A DNA stretch of 49,552 bases from a bacterium CG_4_9_14_3_um_filter_65_15 (GTDB lineage Bacteria > Krumholzibacteriota > Krumholzibacteriia > LZORAL124-64-63). Positions 26,122 through 34,785 of this stretch are shown here, in pieces. Below the pieces are notes generated by a model, which worked only from the letters and a program-made list of their open reading frames with translations, searched no databases and was not told the DNA's origin. The DNA is taken from the NCBI GenBank assembly GCA_002790835.1, contig PFVX01000063.1, positions 1-49,552 of the forward strand, given 5' to 3'. The translations under genes were made by a program, and so were the position numbers. Within the stretch, counting starts at the first letter, position 1; every line of letters starts with the position of its first letter.

Positions 26122-28167
26122 TCAGATCAGGTTTTGCAGCTTGTGGAGGCTGTCCGCCTCACCCATGGCCAGCATGATGTCCCCGCTGGAGAATACGTAG
26201 CGGGCGTCGGGACTGTGTCCGGGCTCGTCGGCCCGCTCGCCCGATCCTCCCCGGACCAGCAGCACCGTCACCCCGTACTGGTTGCGCAGTTCCAGATCCG
26301 CACAACTGTGCCCCACAAAGCACGAAGGAACCGGGATTTCCACCAGGGACATTCCCGCCGCTCCGGGCATGGGGGTAAAGCGCGCGGTGTCTTCGATGGA
26401 CGAGACCACGCTTGCTGCCATCTCGCGCTTGAACATTTCGACGTTGTAGCGCTCCAGGACGTCCTCGACCAGGAGGGTGCCCAGGAGACGGTCGCCTTCC
26501 ACCACCGGCACTTCGAAACGGTAGCGCCCCAATCGGCGCATCACCGTATCCAGGCTGTCGTCGGGCCTCACCGTGGGAAAGCCCTCGGTGTGCATCACAT
26601 CGTAGGCGATGATCACGCTGGTCAGGCCGCCCTGTCCCGACAGGAACGGCCTCAGATCGTCGAAGGTGATGACGCCCTCGAGCCGGTCATGCTCGCCGGT
26701 CACGAAAACGGCGCCCGTGCGGCCGGTGGTGAACTGGGCCATCAGGTCCAGCAGGGTCGTGCGGGCGTTGACGCACCCCTCGGCCTCACCCATCACGTCG
26801 CGGACCTTCAGGTGGCGCAGGACGTTCAGGCTGCGGCCATTGAACAGGTCCAGCCCCCGTCGCAACAGCTTGGCGGTGTAGATGGATTCGCGGCTCAACC
26901 GACCCGCCAGCATGGTGGCGATGACACAGGAGATCATCAGCGGCAGGATGATCTTGTAGTCGTTGGTCAGCTCGAAAATGATCATGAAGGCCGTCAGCGG
27001 CGCCCGGGTCGCCGCGGCTACCACCGCGCCGGCGCCCACCAGGGCGTAGGCCCCCGAAGTCGCGGTTGCAGCGGGCCACATGTTGTGGGCCAGGGTGCCG
27101 AGGGCGCCGCCGGTCATGGCGCCGATCATCAACGACGGGGCGAAGACGCCGCCGGATCCCCCCGAACCGATGGTCAGGGACACCGCCAGAATCTTGATGC
27201 CCACCAGGGCGACCAGGACGCCCAGCACGAATTGTTCGTGCAGGGCCATCTCGATGGCCTCGTATCCCACCCCCATGACCTCGGGAAAGCGCAGGGCCAT
27301 CACCCCGATGAGCAGACCGCCCAGGGCCGTGCGCAGGGGTTGGGGGATGAAACTCAGGGGTCCGTCGAAGAAATCCTCGGCGGCGTAAAGGGCCTTGATG
27401 AACAGCAGCGCCATCAGGCCGGCCACCAGGCCCAGCACGCCGTACAACAGCAGTTCCCAGGAACCCACGAGGGAGTAGCGGGGAATCAGGAACGCCGGGA
27501 TGTCTCCGAAGAAGTGGTGACTGACGACCGTGGCCGCGACCGACGAGATCACGATGGGCGTCAGTTGGGTGGGGGCGAAGTCGCCCAGGATCACCTCGGC
27601 GGCGAACAGGACGCCGGCGATGGGAGCGTTGAAGGTGGCCGCGATGCCCGCAGCCGCACCGCACCCCACCAGCGTGCGCAGGCGCCGCTCGCCCAGGTTG
27701 AGGAGCTGGCCGATGGACGAACCCAGGGCCGAGCCGATCTGCACGATGGGGCCCTCACGCCCCACCGATCCGCCGGTGCCGATGCAGATGCCCGAGGCGA
27801 GGAGCTTGGCCGGCAGCACCCGCATCCGGATCCGCCCGCCGCGGATCATCACCGCCTCCATGACCTCGGGCACACCGTGGCCCTTGGCCTCCCGCGCAAA
27901 GAAATGGATGATCAAACCGACGACCAGGCCGCCGGCCGCCGGCACCAGGACAACGACCCAGGCCGGATGCGCCCGGATGCCGTCCATGGACAAGGTGGGC
28001 AGGTGCCAGACCTGCGTCTGGACCAGGGTGATGAACTTGCGGAAACCCACGGCGCACAGCCCGCCCAGCAGGCCCACCACGACAGACAACAGGACCATCA
28101 CGGTGTGATAGGACTGGAGGAAGCGGAAGCGCAGACGTCGCAACGCGGATGATTGGCTCAGGCTCAT
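26122..28167 (-). CDS. ClC-family chloride channel/transporter with CBS and RCK_C domains
   Basis: A 681-aa protein: ClC membrane core (about 1-430) followed by two CBS domains (about 450-570) and a TrkA-C/RCK_C-like domain (about 600-681, IPVPSCFVGHSCADLELRNQYGVTVLLV). Pore motifs: KGHGVPE, GSVGREGP with gating Glu138, and GSGGSGGVFAPS. The position equivalent to the internal proton glutamate of the E. coli antiporter (Glu203) is Val192 (FAAEV), which in other ClCs goes with channel behaviour or altered proton coupling; the mode is not decided by sequence. CBS and RCK_C domains suggest nucleotide control. No strong ribosome site is visible. A 53-aa membrane protein gene lies upstream and the asparaginase downstream. 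Confidence 0.93.
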   Translation of the reverse strand: MSLSQSSALRRLRFRFLQSYHTVMVLLSVVVGLLGGLCAVGFRKFITLVQTQVWHLPTLSMDGIRAHPAWVVVLVPAAGGLVVGLIIHFFAREAKGHGVPEVMEAVMIRGGRIRMRVLPAKLLASGICIGTGGSVGREGPIVQIGSALGSSIGQLLNLGERRLRTLVGCGAAAGIAATFNAPIAGVLFAAEVILGDFAPTQLTPIVISSVAATVVSHHFFGDIPAFLIPRYSLVGSWELLLYGVLGLVAGLMALLFIKALYAAEDFFDGPLSFIPQPLRTALGGLLIGVMALRFPEVMGVGYEAIEMALHEQFVLGVLVALVGIKILAVSLTIGSGGSGGVFAPSLMIGAMTGGALGTLAHNMWPAATATSGAYALVGAGAVVAAATRAPLTAFMIIFELTNDYKIILPLMISCVIATMLAGRLSRESIYTAKLLRRGLDLFNGRSLNVLRHLKVRDVMGEAEGCVNARTTLLDLMAQFTTGRTGAVFVTGEHDRLEGVITFDDLRPFLSGQGGLTSVIIAYDVMHTEGFPTVRPDDSLDTVMRRLGRYRFEVPVVEGDRLLGTLLVEDVLERYNVEMFKREMAASVVSSIEDTARFTPMPGAAGMSLVEIPVPSCFVGHSCADLELRNQYGVTVLLVRGGSGERADEPGHSPDARYVFSSGDIMLAMGEADSLHKLQNLI

Positions 28168-28218
28168 GGCGGCGATTATCGGGCAAGGCTCGGCAGGGGT
28201 CCAGCCCGGAACCCGGGG

Positions 28219-28380
28219 TCAGGGCAACATTTCCCGCGCGAACTTGGCCCCGTAATAGAAGCCGAAACCCGCTCCGAGGGAGCTGAGCAGGAATGCCGTC
28301 ATCAGGCCCACCCGGGCTCCCAGCCACCAGCCCAGGGCGCTGCCCAGGCTCGATCCGATCAACGCCAGAAGGCGTGCCAT
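28219..28380 (-). CDS. 53-aa glycine-zipper membrane protein
   Basis: A small hydrophobic protein starting MARLLALIGSSLG with repeated small residues at four-residue spacing (GSSLGSALGWWLGARVG, then SLGAGFGFYYGAKF), giving two membrane helices that could pack tightly or oligomerise. Similar 50-60 aa proteins are widespread, without known function. The ATG at 28380 has GGAGA five bases upstream, which supports translation. It is 51 bases before the ClC gene on the same strand and may be its operon leader gene. Confidence 0.7.
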   Translation of the reverse strand: MARLLALIGSSLGSALGWWLGARVGLMTAFLLSSLGAGFGFYYGAKFAREMLP

Positions 28381-28483
28381 GGATATCTCCTCGGTATTTT
28401 CTGGTAACACGACAGTTATCCTGGGATATTTCGGCATCCTGGTCGCAAAACTTGACCCTTTGGGGATACTTTCAGGAGCACCT

Positions 28484-29416
28484 TTGACATTCCTCTCCGC
28501 CCACGACGGCGAACTCATGGCCCTGCTGGGGGCCCTGATCTTCGCGTGGACCAGCGTGTTCTTCACCATCGCCGGGCATCGGCTGGGCGTCACCACGGTG
28601 AACCTGCTGCGCCTGCCCATCGGCATGACCTGCCTGGCCCTGACCCATCTGGCGGCCACCGGGTCGCTGTGGCCGACCGGCCTGGCGCTGCCGGATGTCG
28701 TGTGGCTGGGGCTGAGCGGAATCGTGGGCTTGGCCGTCGGGGATTCGGCCCTGTTCAAATCGTTCACCCTCATCGGGCCACGACGCGGAATGACGATCAT
28801 GGCCCTGGCGCCCGTATTCACCACGGTGTTGGCCTGGAGCACGCTGGGGGAACACCTCGGCCCGTTGGCCTTGGCGGGCATCGCCGTGGTCATCGGTGGC
28901 GTGGTCATCGCCTCCCTCGGTCGTGACGGCGGCAAGAGCCGTTTCGCGAACCTGCCTCCCGGCCTGTTGCGCACGGGGCTGTTGCTCGCCCTGGTGGGGT
29001 CGCTGGGGCAGGGTCTGGGCAGCGTTTTCGCCAAGATGGGGATGGTCGGAACCCCCAGCACGGCCGGGGCCTCTCCCCTGGCCGGAACCCTGGTGCGCAT
29101 CACCTTCGCCACGGTGGCCTACTGGATCGTGGTGCTGCCCCGCCAGAATCTGGGTGCCATCGCCTGCGGGCTGCGGGACCGCCGCGGTGTGTCGGCCCTC
29201 GCCGTCGGCATCCTCATGGGTCCGTTCATCTCGGTGTGGATTTCCCTGGTGGCCATCGACCGCGCGCCCACGGGTATCGCCCAGGCCCTGCTGGGCACCG
29301 TCCCGGTATTCGTGGTCATTCCCGCCTGGGTCGTCTACCGGGACAAGCCCTCGGCCCTGAGCCTGTTGGGCATTTTCATCGCCGTGGCCGGCGGTTCGCT
29401 GCTCTTCCTGCGCTGA
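28484..29416 (+). CDS. EamA/DMT-superfamily permease
   Basis: A 310-aa protein of about ten membrane helices built from two EamA repeats, for example GDSALFKSFTLIGPRRGM in the first half and ISLVAIDRAPTGIAQALLGTVPV in the second. Members export amino acids or other metabolites; the substrate is unknown here. I place the start at TTG 28484 (TTG ACA TTC), because AGGAG precedes it by five bases; an ATG at 28517 would remove 11 residues. The frame extends further upstream but that part is hydrophilic-poor and has no ribosome site. It is divergent from the 53-aa protein gene and followed by the histidine kinase gene. Confidence 0.85.
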   Translation: MTFLSAHDGELMALLGALIFAWTSVFFTIAGHRLGVTTVNLLRLPIGMTCLALTHLAATGSLWPTGLALPDVVWLGLSGIVGLAVGDSALFKSFTLIGPRRGMTIMALAPVFTTVLAWSTLGEHLGPLALAGIAVVIGGVVIASLGRDGGKSRFANLPPGLLRTGLLLALVGSLGQGLGSVFAKMGMVGTPSTAGASPLAGTLVRITFATVAYWIVVLPRQNLGAIACGLRDRRGVSALAVGILMGPFISVWISLVAIDRAPTGIAQALLGTVPVFVVIPAWVVYRDKPSALSLLGIFIAVAGGSLLFLR

Positions 29417-29490
29417 AATTTTTCTTCAGGCACCCCGATTTCCACCGAATACAGGAATGCCTTAGGAATATTTTTCATTGAGGGAGAAAA

Positions 29491-30699
29491 ATGGGCGATC
29501 TATTGACCAAACTCGATGCACCGGCGAGCGGCAAACGCAGCAGCGCCGAGGATATCCTGTCCGACATGAACCATCTGGCGCAGGACCAGTTGCTGCTAGA
29601 TCTCCTGGACGCCATTCCCGTGATGACCGCCATCCTGGACACCAACCGGCAGGTCGTCTGCGCCAATCGCAAACTGATCGAAACCTTCGGTTCCGGTAAC
29701 ATCGAGGTTTTGCTGGGGTTGCGCCCCGGGGAACTCATGCGGTGCAGCCACGCCTGGGACAACCCATTGGGTTGCGGCACCGGGCCGAACTGCCGCTATT
29801 GCGGCGCCGCCGGCGCCATCCTGACGGCCCAGCGTAGCCACACCGATTCCCGGGAGTGCCGCATCGTCACCGAAAGCGGTGAAGCCTACGAGTTGAAGGT
29901 CTCGGCGACCCCGTTCGACCACGAAGGCGAAACCTTCACCATCCTGGCCATCGAGGACATCGCCGATCGCCGGCGCAGGGAGGTTCTGGAGCGCGCGTTC
30001 TTCCACGATGTGTTGAACACAGCGGGCAATATCCGCGGCGTGGTCAACCTGGCCAAGGATGCCGAGACCACCGAAGAGACCCGTGAACTGACCACCCTGG
30101 CCGGGGAACTCACCGATGGTCTCATCGAAGAGATCCAGGCTCACCGCGACATCCTGGGCGCGGAAAAATCCGACCTCGAATTGTCGCTCCACGACATGGG
30201 TGTGACCGGCTTCATGAAATCCCTCCTCGCGCGCACCCGCCATCTGGACTGCGCCATGGGCAAGAAAATCACTCTGGACCTCCCCGAAGTGGACCACGCC
30301 ATCCGCGCCGATAAGAATCTTCTGAACCGGGTTTTGGTCAACCTGGTCAAGAACGCCCTGGAGGCCTCCCAGCCCGGCCAGACGGTGACGGTCGGATTCC
30401 GGCACGTGGGCGACGTCACCAGTTTCCGGGTGCACAATTCCGGGAGTATGTCCGAGGAGGTTCGGCTGCAGATCTTCCAGCGCTCGTTCTCGACCAAGGG
30501 CCGGGGCCGGGGCCTGGGCACCTACAGCGCCAAACTGCTGACCGAGCGTTACCTGCAGGGTCGGATCGAATTCACTTCCAACGTGGATGCAGCGACGGCC
30601 TTCCATTTGACCATCCCCGACTTCCCCGATCCATATCACTTGACCAGGACCAGGGTCCGCACGCTTTCCACGCCGGCGCCGCGCAGCCGCGCCTGGTAG
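29491..30699 (+). CDS. Soluble PAS sensor histidine kinase with cysteine cluster
   Basis: A 402-aa kinase without membrane segments. A PAS domain (about 35-158) contains a cysteine set: Cys85, Cys95, Cys101 and Cys104 in MRCSHAW...GCGTGPNCRYCG, which could bind a metal or an iron-sulfur cluster, or sense redox state. The phospho-acceptor is His172 in FFHDVLNTAGN; the N box is NLLNRVLVNLVKNALEAS, and the G box GRGLGTYSAK. No response regulator is adjacent. A GAGGGAG site supports the ATG. The last 64 bases overlap the 3' end of the oppositely oriented secreted hydrolase gene, so the final 20 or so residues are probably a non-essential extension. Confidence 0.92.
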   Translation: MGDLLTKLDAPASGKRSSAEDILSDMNHLAQDQLLLDLLDAIPVMTAILDTNRQVVCANRKLIETFGSGNIEVLLGLRPGELMRCSHAWDNPLGCGTGPNCRYCGAAGAILTAQRSHTDSRECRIVTESGEAYELKVSATPFDHEGETFTILAIEDIADRRRREVLERAFFHDVLNTAGNIRGVVNLAKDAETTEETRELTTLAGELTDGLIEEIQAHRDILGAEKSDLELSLHDMGVTGFMKSLLARTRHLDCAMGKKITLDLPEVDHAIRADKNLLNRVLVNLVKNALEASQPGQTVTVGFRHVGDVTSFRVHNSGSMSEEVRLQIFQRSFSTKGRGRGLGTYSAKLLTERYLQGRIEFTSNVDAATAFHLTIPDFPDPYHLTRTRVRTLSTPAPRSRAW

Positions 30700-32759
30700 A
30701 CGCCGGCCGCCTGCGTCCCGCCGTCATCACCGCGACCGTCCCACGTCCATTGACGCGCACCGGCTTCGACCCGTTCGCCGTCGGCCAGGGTGGCCACCAA
30801 CCGGCCGCGCACATCGAAGATCTCCAGGCTGACCGTCGCCGACACCGTCAACTCGGCGCGCAGGGTCGTGCGCGGGTTGAAGGGGTTGGGATAGGGCGCC
30901 GCCAGGCTGAGCGCCGGCCCGCCCGCCACGGGCAGTTCTTCGATTCCCGACACGCCCTGCAATATCGCGTTCATGAACCACGGCTTGTTTTCCGGGGTGA
31001 TGAGGACGTGCTCCTGGTTTTCCGCCGGATAGTGGACCTCGTCGAATGGCGTCAGGCTCATCAGGTCGGGCGCGCCGGCGATGTCGAAGAACGGGTCGTC
31101 GGAATCCAGCGCCAGGGCGCTGACCACCGGAATGAAGCAGTGGTTGTCGTGCAGGGCGATGATATCCCCATAGTCCACGGCCGTCGTGTCCATCTGCGCC
31201 AGCGAGGATCGGTAGCCGCCCGGAGCCCCGTCCCACGGTGCGGTGGATTGCACGTGGATGTTGCGGCTCTGGTCCGGCAGGGGCCAGATCTTGTCGATGT
31301 GACCTTGGAAGATGCGCAGTTCGCCCGCGTCGGGCACGGCCCAGACGTTGCCGTCGATATCCACCAGGAAGCTGCGATAGGTGTAGTCCACGAGCTGGTC
31401 GCCGGGGGCAAAACCCTGGTCGACGCCTTGTCCGCTGCCGTTGACCACCGAAACCCGCCGGGGAACCGCCGGCCATCCACCCAGGGCATCGAGTTCACTC
31501 TGGAAGGCCGGGAAATCGGGCGCCGGGCCGGGGGGTGTGAGCGCCGGATTGGTGTGGTGGTAGAGCAGCATCTGCTTGGAGGCCGGTGAATCCAACGACG
31601 ACAGGAGCAACTGGGCATCCACCGACTGGTTGCGGAAAAAATCGAGCCACTCCTGCAGGCCCAGGGGAATGACCGCGCCCTTCTGGGGCGAATCGAAGGA
31701 GATCCACGTGCGCACCTGGTGCGCGATGCCCTGCTGCTCGGACCAAAGCAGGGCATAACGACTGACCAGCCCGCCCATGCTGGCGCCGATGAGGGTCATG
31801 GTGCGGTTGGGACCCACGGTCTGGCGCACCTGCTCCAGCAGCGCCGTCAGCACGAAGGCGTTGCGCTGGATGGGGTCGGTGGCTTCGGTGAAGTCGAGCA
31901 CCACCGCGTCCAGGCCCTGGGCACGCAGTTCCTCGATCATGTCCTGCTGGTTGAGCAGGTCGTACAGCACGGGCCAGTCCATGGTGTTGTCCAGGTCGAA
32001 ACCTTCGACCACCACCACGGGGTTGGTCAGGACGGTGTGCTGGTCCGAGAGATAGATGTAGGCCCGGCCGGAGCCGAGGGCTCCCCCATAGCTCTCGGTT
32101 GCCGTGATGGGCCAGGTTTCGGTGGGATCGGGGGTGACCAGCGCCTTGACCTGGATGGCTGTCGCCGCGTGCAGGGTGCGCCCGTCGCTCAGGTCCGCCT
32201 CCACCCGCACAACGGCTTTTCCGGTGTGCGCGTAGCCCGCCCTGACCGTGCGGCCGGGGCGAATGGTCCGCCAGCCCCCGCCGTCGCCGGGATCCAGGCG
32301 CAGGGCCTTGACGGTGGCCGGGCCGCGGTCCAGTTGCCGGCGCTCGTCCAGGGCGAACTCCACCGCGGCGCCGTCGTAGACGGCGGGTCGCAGGGCGGCC
32401 ACGGTGAAGATTTCCCCCGCGGCGAGGGTTCCGTCCTCGCGCATCCGGTCGTAGGTCGCGTGGATCAGGCCCAAGGGAACCAGGTGCCGATCATCCCGAT
32501 ACGCCTTCGGCTGCACGCCGCGAGGATCGGGCCACGCCGACGGGTTCTCGCTCGAGGCGCGCAATTCCCACAGGGCCTGGCGCCAGCGATGAATGCCCAC
32601 GGCAGGGGCCGCAGCCGATCCGTCCAGTTTGTCGAGATGCGCCATGGGCAGCGCCCGGTCGACCAGCAAACCGTGGGGCGAGGTCGGCGGCAGGGAAACC
32701 GAGAGGGCCGAGCCCGCGCCCAGAACCACCATCACCAGCAGGAACAGCAACTTTTTCAT
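30636..32759 (-). CDS. Secreted alpha/beta hydrolase with C-terminal YPNPFNP sorting tail
   Basis: A 707-aa exported protein (signal peptide MKKLLFLLVMVVLGAGSALS). The central region is an alpha/beta hydrolase, with the nucleophile elbow LIGASMGGLVSRYAL (Ser327, GxSxG) and an oxyanion region near VVVEGFDLDN. It resembles PGAP1/lipase-type esterases; the substrate is unknown. The C-terminal 85 residues start PYPNPFNPRTTLRAEL and end VRTLVLVK, the same type of tail as in the 1,503-aa HEYGH protein. The start at 32759 is set by the signal peptide; the ribosome site is weak. The 3' end overlaps the histidine kinase gene; the 5' end is divergent from corA. Confidence 0.88.
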   Translation of the reverse strand: MKKLLFLLVMVVLGAGSALSVSLPPTSPHGLLVDRALPMAHLDKLDGSAAAPAVGIHRWRQALWELRASSENPSAWPDPRGVQPKAYRDDRHLVPLGLIHATYDRMREDGTLAAGEIFTVAALRPAVYDGAAVEFALDERRQLDRGPATVKALRLDPGDGGGWRTIRPGRTVRAGYAHTGKAVVRVEADLSDGRTLHAATAIQVKALVTPDPTETWPITATESYGGALGSGRAYIYLSDQHTVLTNPVVVVEGFDLDNTMDWPVLYDLLNQQDMIEELRAQGLDAVVLDFTEATDPIQRNAFVLTALLEQVRQTVGPNRTMTLIGASMGGLVSRYALLWSEQQGIAHQVRTWISFDSPQKGAVIPLGLQEWLDFFRNQSVDAQLLLSSLDSPASKQMLLYHHTNPALTPPGPAPDFPAFQSELDALGGWPAVPRRVSVVNGSGQGVDQGFAPGDQLVDYTYRSFLVDIDGNVWAVPDAGELRIFQGHIDKIWPLPDQSRNIHVQSTAPWDGAPGGYRSSLAQMDTTAVDYGDIIALHDNHCFIPVVSALALDSDDPFFDIAGAPDLMSLTPFDEVHYPAENQEHVLITPENKPWFMNAILQGVSGIEELPVAGGPALSLAAPYPNPFNPRTTLRAELTVSATVSLEIFDVRGRLVATLADGERVEAGARQWTWDGRGDDGGTQAAGVYQARLRGAGVESVRTLVLVK

Positions 32760-32882
32760 GGCGGCATCTTTCGGAAGGAAACACGACGACAAGGATATTC
32801 TATCACATTCCCGGCAAAATCCCCTCAACTTGCCGCCACCACCCCACCATGCTAGTCTTCCGCCAACCAGAAAAGGAGAATC

Positions 32883-33947
32883 ATGAACAACCGCTACATG
32901 GCCCCGAGAAACGAACCCGCTCTCCCCCCCGGCACCCTCCAGTTCATGGGGCCGCCCAAGAGCGATGAGGTTGTGATTTCCGTCATCGATTTCGACGAGG
33001 ATTCCCTCACCGAAATCCAGGTCTCGGACGTCTCGGAATGCCTTCCCTTCAAGGAAACCCCGACCACGACCTGGATCAACATATCCGGCCTGCACAACCT
33101 CGACGCCCTCAAGACCATCGCCGACCACTTCGACATCCACCCCCTGGTCCAAGAGGACATCGTCAACACCCATCAACGGCCGAAGGTCGAGGATTTCGAA
33201 ACCTACATGTACGTCGTGGCCCGCATGCTTTCGTTCAGCGAGAACCCTTTCGTCATCCAATCCGAGCAGGTCAGCATCATTCTCGGGCCCAATTTCCTGA
33301 TCACCTTTCAGGAGCGGCCGGGGGATGTGTTCGAGGAAGTGCGCAAACGGCTGCGTCTCGGCCGGGGCCGGATCAGGGGCTGGGGTTCGGACTATCTGCT
33401 TTACGCCCTGACCGATGCGGTGGTCGACCACTACTTCCTGATCCTGGAACGCCTGGGGGAACTCCTCGAGGACATCGAGGAGGAGTTGCTGGAGTCGCCC
33501 GCCCCTTCCCAGCTTCACCTTGTCCACTCCTACAAGCGGGAGATGATCCTCATGCGGAAGGCGATCTGGCCCCTGAGGGAAGCGGTCAGCCGCCTGGAAA
33601 GGGATGAAACCCCCCTGATCCAGCATCGCATGGTTCCCTTTTTGCGGGATGTCTACGACCACACCATCCAGGTCGCCGATGCGGTGGACACCTTTCGGGA
33701 CATGCTTTCGGGCCTGGGGGATCTTTACCTTTCCAGCGTCAGCAACCGGATGAACGAGGTGATGAAGGTCCTGACCATCGCCGCGACCATCTTCGTCCCC
33801 TTGACCTTCCTGGCCGGCATCTACGGGATGAATTTCGACTATCTCCCGGAACTGCATTGGAAATGGTCTTACCCCATCTTCTGGGTCATTTCGATCACCC
33901 TGGTCGGCGTGATGCTCACGTTCTTCCGGCGAAGAAAATACCTGTAG
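32883..33947 (+). CDS. corA: CorA-family magnesium/cobalt transporter
   Basis: A 354-aa protein with the large cytoplasmic N-terminal domain (about 1-290, helices ending in SNRMNEVMKVLTIAATIF) and two C-terminal membrane helices joined by the diagnostic YGMNFDY loop (about residues 313-319), which selects hydrated Mg2+. It ends with the usual basic tail (FRRRKYL). AAGGAG lies five bases before the ATG. It is the first gene of an operon with a DUF432-like protein and an MscS channel, spaced by 18 and 1 bases. Clear family assignment; Mg2+ versus Co2+ or Zn2+ preference cannot be read. Confidence 0.95.
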   Translation: MNNRYMAPRNEPALPPGTLQFMGPPKSDEVVISVIDFDEDSLTEIQVSDVSECLPFKETPTTTWINISGLHNLDALKTIADHFDIHPLVQEDIVNTHQRPKVEDFETYMYVVARMLSFSENPFVIQSEQVSIILGPNFLITFQERPGDVFEEVRKRLRLGRGRIRGWGSDYLLYALTDAVVDHYFLILERLGELLEDIEEELLESPAPSQLHLVHSYKREMILMRKAIWPLREAVSRLERDETPLIQHRMVPFLRDVYDHTIQVADAVDTFRDMLSGLGDLYLSSVSNRMNEVMKVLTIAATIFVPLTFLAGIYGMNFDYLPELHWKWSYPIFWVISITLVGVMLTFFRRRKYL

Positions 33948-33965
33948 GAAAAGAGGGCTCCGTTC

Positions 33966-34784
33966 ATGTCAGATGCTTCTGCCGTCGACCAGACGTGGTT
34001 CGGGGATTTCTCCCTGTCGCTGGACAAAACCGCCTACTGGCAGATTGGACCTTCGGAAATCTGGCTGACCCGCTCCTCCCAGGAGTGGCGGTTCACCGGA
34101 CGCACGGGCACCAACCCCCTGAACATGACGCTCAAGCATCTGCCTGATGGAGGAGATCCCGAACCGGAAGAAAGCACGGTCGGTCCCCTGCGCCTGGGCT
34201 TCAAAAACGCCCCGGAGCGCCTCAGCCTCCTGCCCATGATGGCGGACCGGCCGTTCGTCGTGAAGCCGGCCACACCCTTCATGTTGCCGCCTGGCCAGGA
34301 AGTGACCCTCTACCTCAGTACGGTCCTTTGGCTTCAGGTCGCGGTGGGCGACCCGTCCCAGGAGTTCTTGCAGATGCCGTTGTTTTTGCCGTCGGACACC
34401 TGGTTCGGGGATTCGACCCTCGATGGGGAAATGTGCTATGCCCTGCAGACTTCGGCCCGGTTGCGGCTGGAGAACCTCCCCGTGCGGCCCCATCGTGCCG
34501 TTTCCGCCCTGACGGTCCGCAACAAAAGCCACGCGAATCTCGAGGTCGAAAAAGTCCTCTTCCCTGCGCCCCAAATGTCCCTTTTTGCCGGTGAGAGCGG
34601 TCACCTGTGGACCGAGTCCCTTACCCTGGTCCACACTTCCGAACACCATGACGCCCCCCTCATCCTCAAGGACTCGCCACCGAGTCAGGCCGGCCAGACC
34701 CGGAAGGTCGTCGGTCCGCGGCAGGCGGCCCCCCGCAGCATCCTGACCAGGGCTTTCTCCGAAATGCTCGGGGGAGGATATTGA
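33966..34784 (+). CDS. DUF432-like protein
   Basis: A 272-aa protein without signal peptide or membrane helices, mostly beta strands. Motifs such as DKTAYWQIGPSEIWL, QEWRF, FMLPPGQEVTLYLSTVLWL and SDTWFGDSTLDGEMCYAL suggest the DUF432 family; this is recognised from memory and is not certain. The function is unknown. The gene sits between corA and an MscS channel with a single base between its stop and the next ATG, so it is translated together with the channel and may be a cytoplasmic accessory or regulator of it. Basic C-terminal tail. Confidence 0.7.
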   Translation: MSDASAVDQTWFGDFSLSLDKTAYWQIGPSEIWLTRSSQEWRFTGRTGTNPLNMTLKHLPDGGDPEPEESTVGPLRLGFKNAPERLSLLPMMADRPFVVKPATPFMLPPGQEVTLYLSTVLWLQVAVGDPSQEFLQMPLFLPSDTWFGDSTLDGEMCYALQTSARLRLENLPVRPHRAVSALTVRNKSHANLEVEKVLFPAPQMSLFAGESGHLWTESLTLVHTSEHHDAPLILKDSPPSQAGQTRKVVGPRQAAPRSILTRAFSEMLGGGY

Positions 34785-34785
34785 T

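Noticed and set aside
26134-28152. 672-codon open frame on the plus strand opposite the ClC gene
   Set aside because: The product is low-complexity (Gln, His, Gly, Asp) without motifs; the minus-strand ClC gene is unambiguous.
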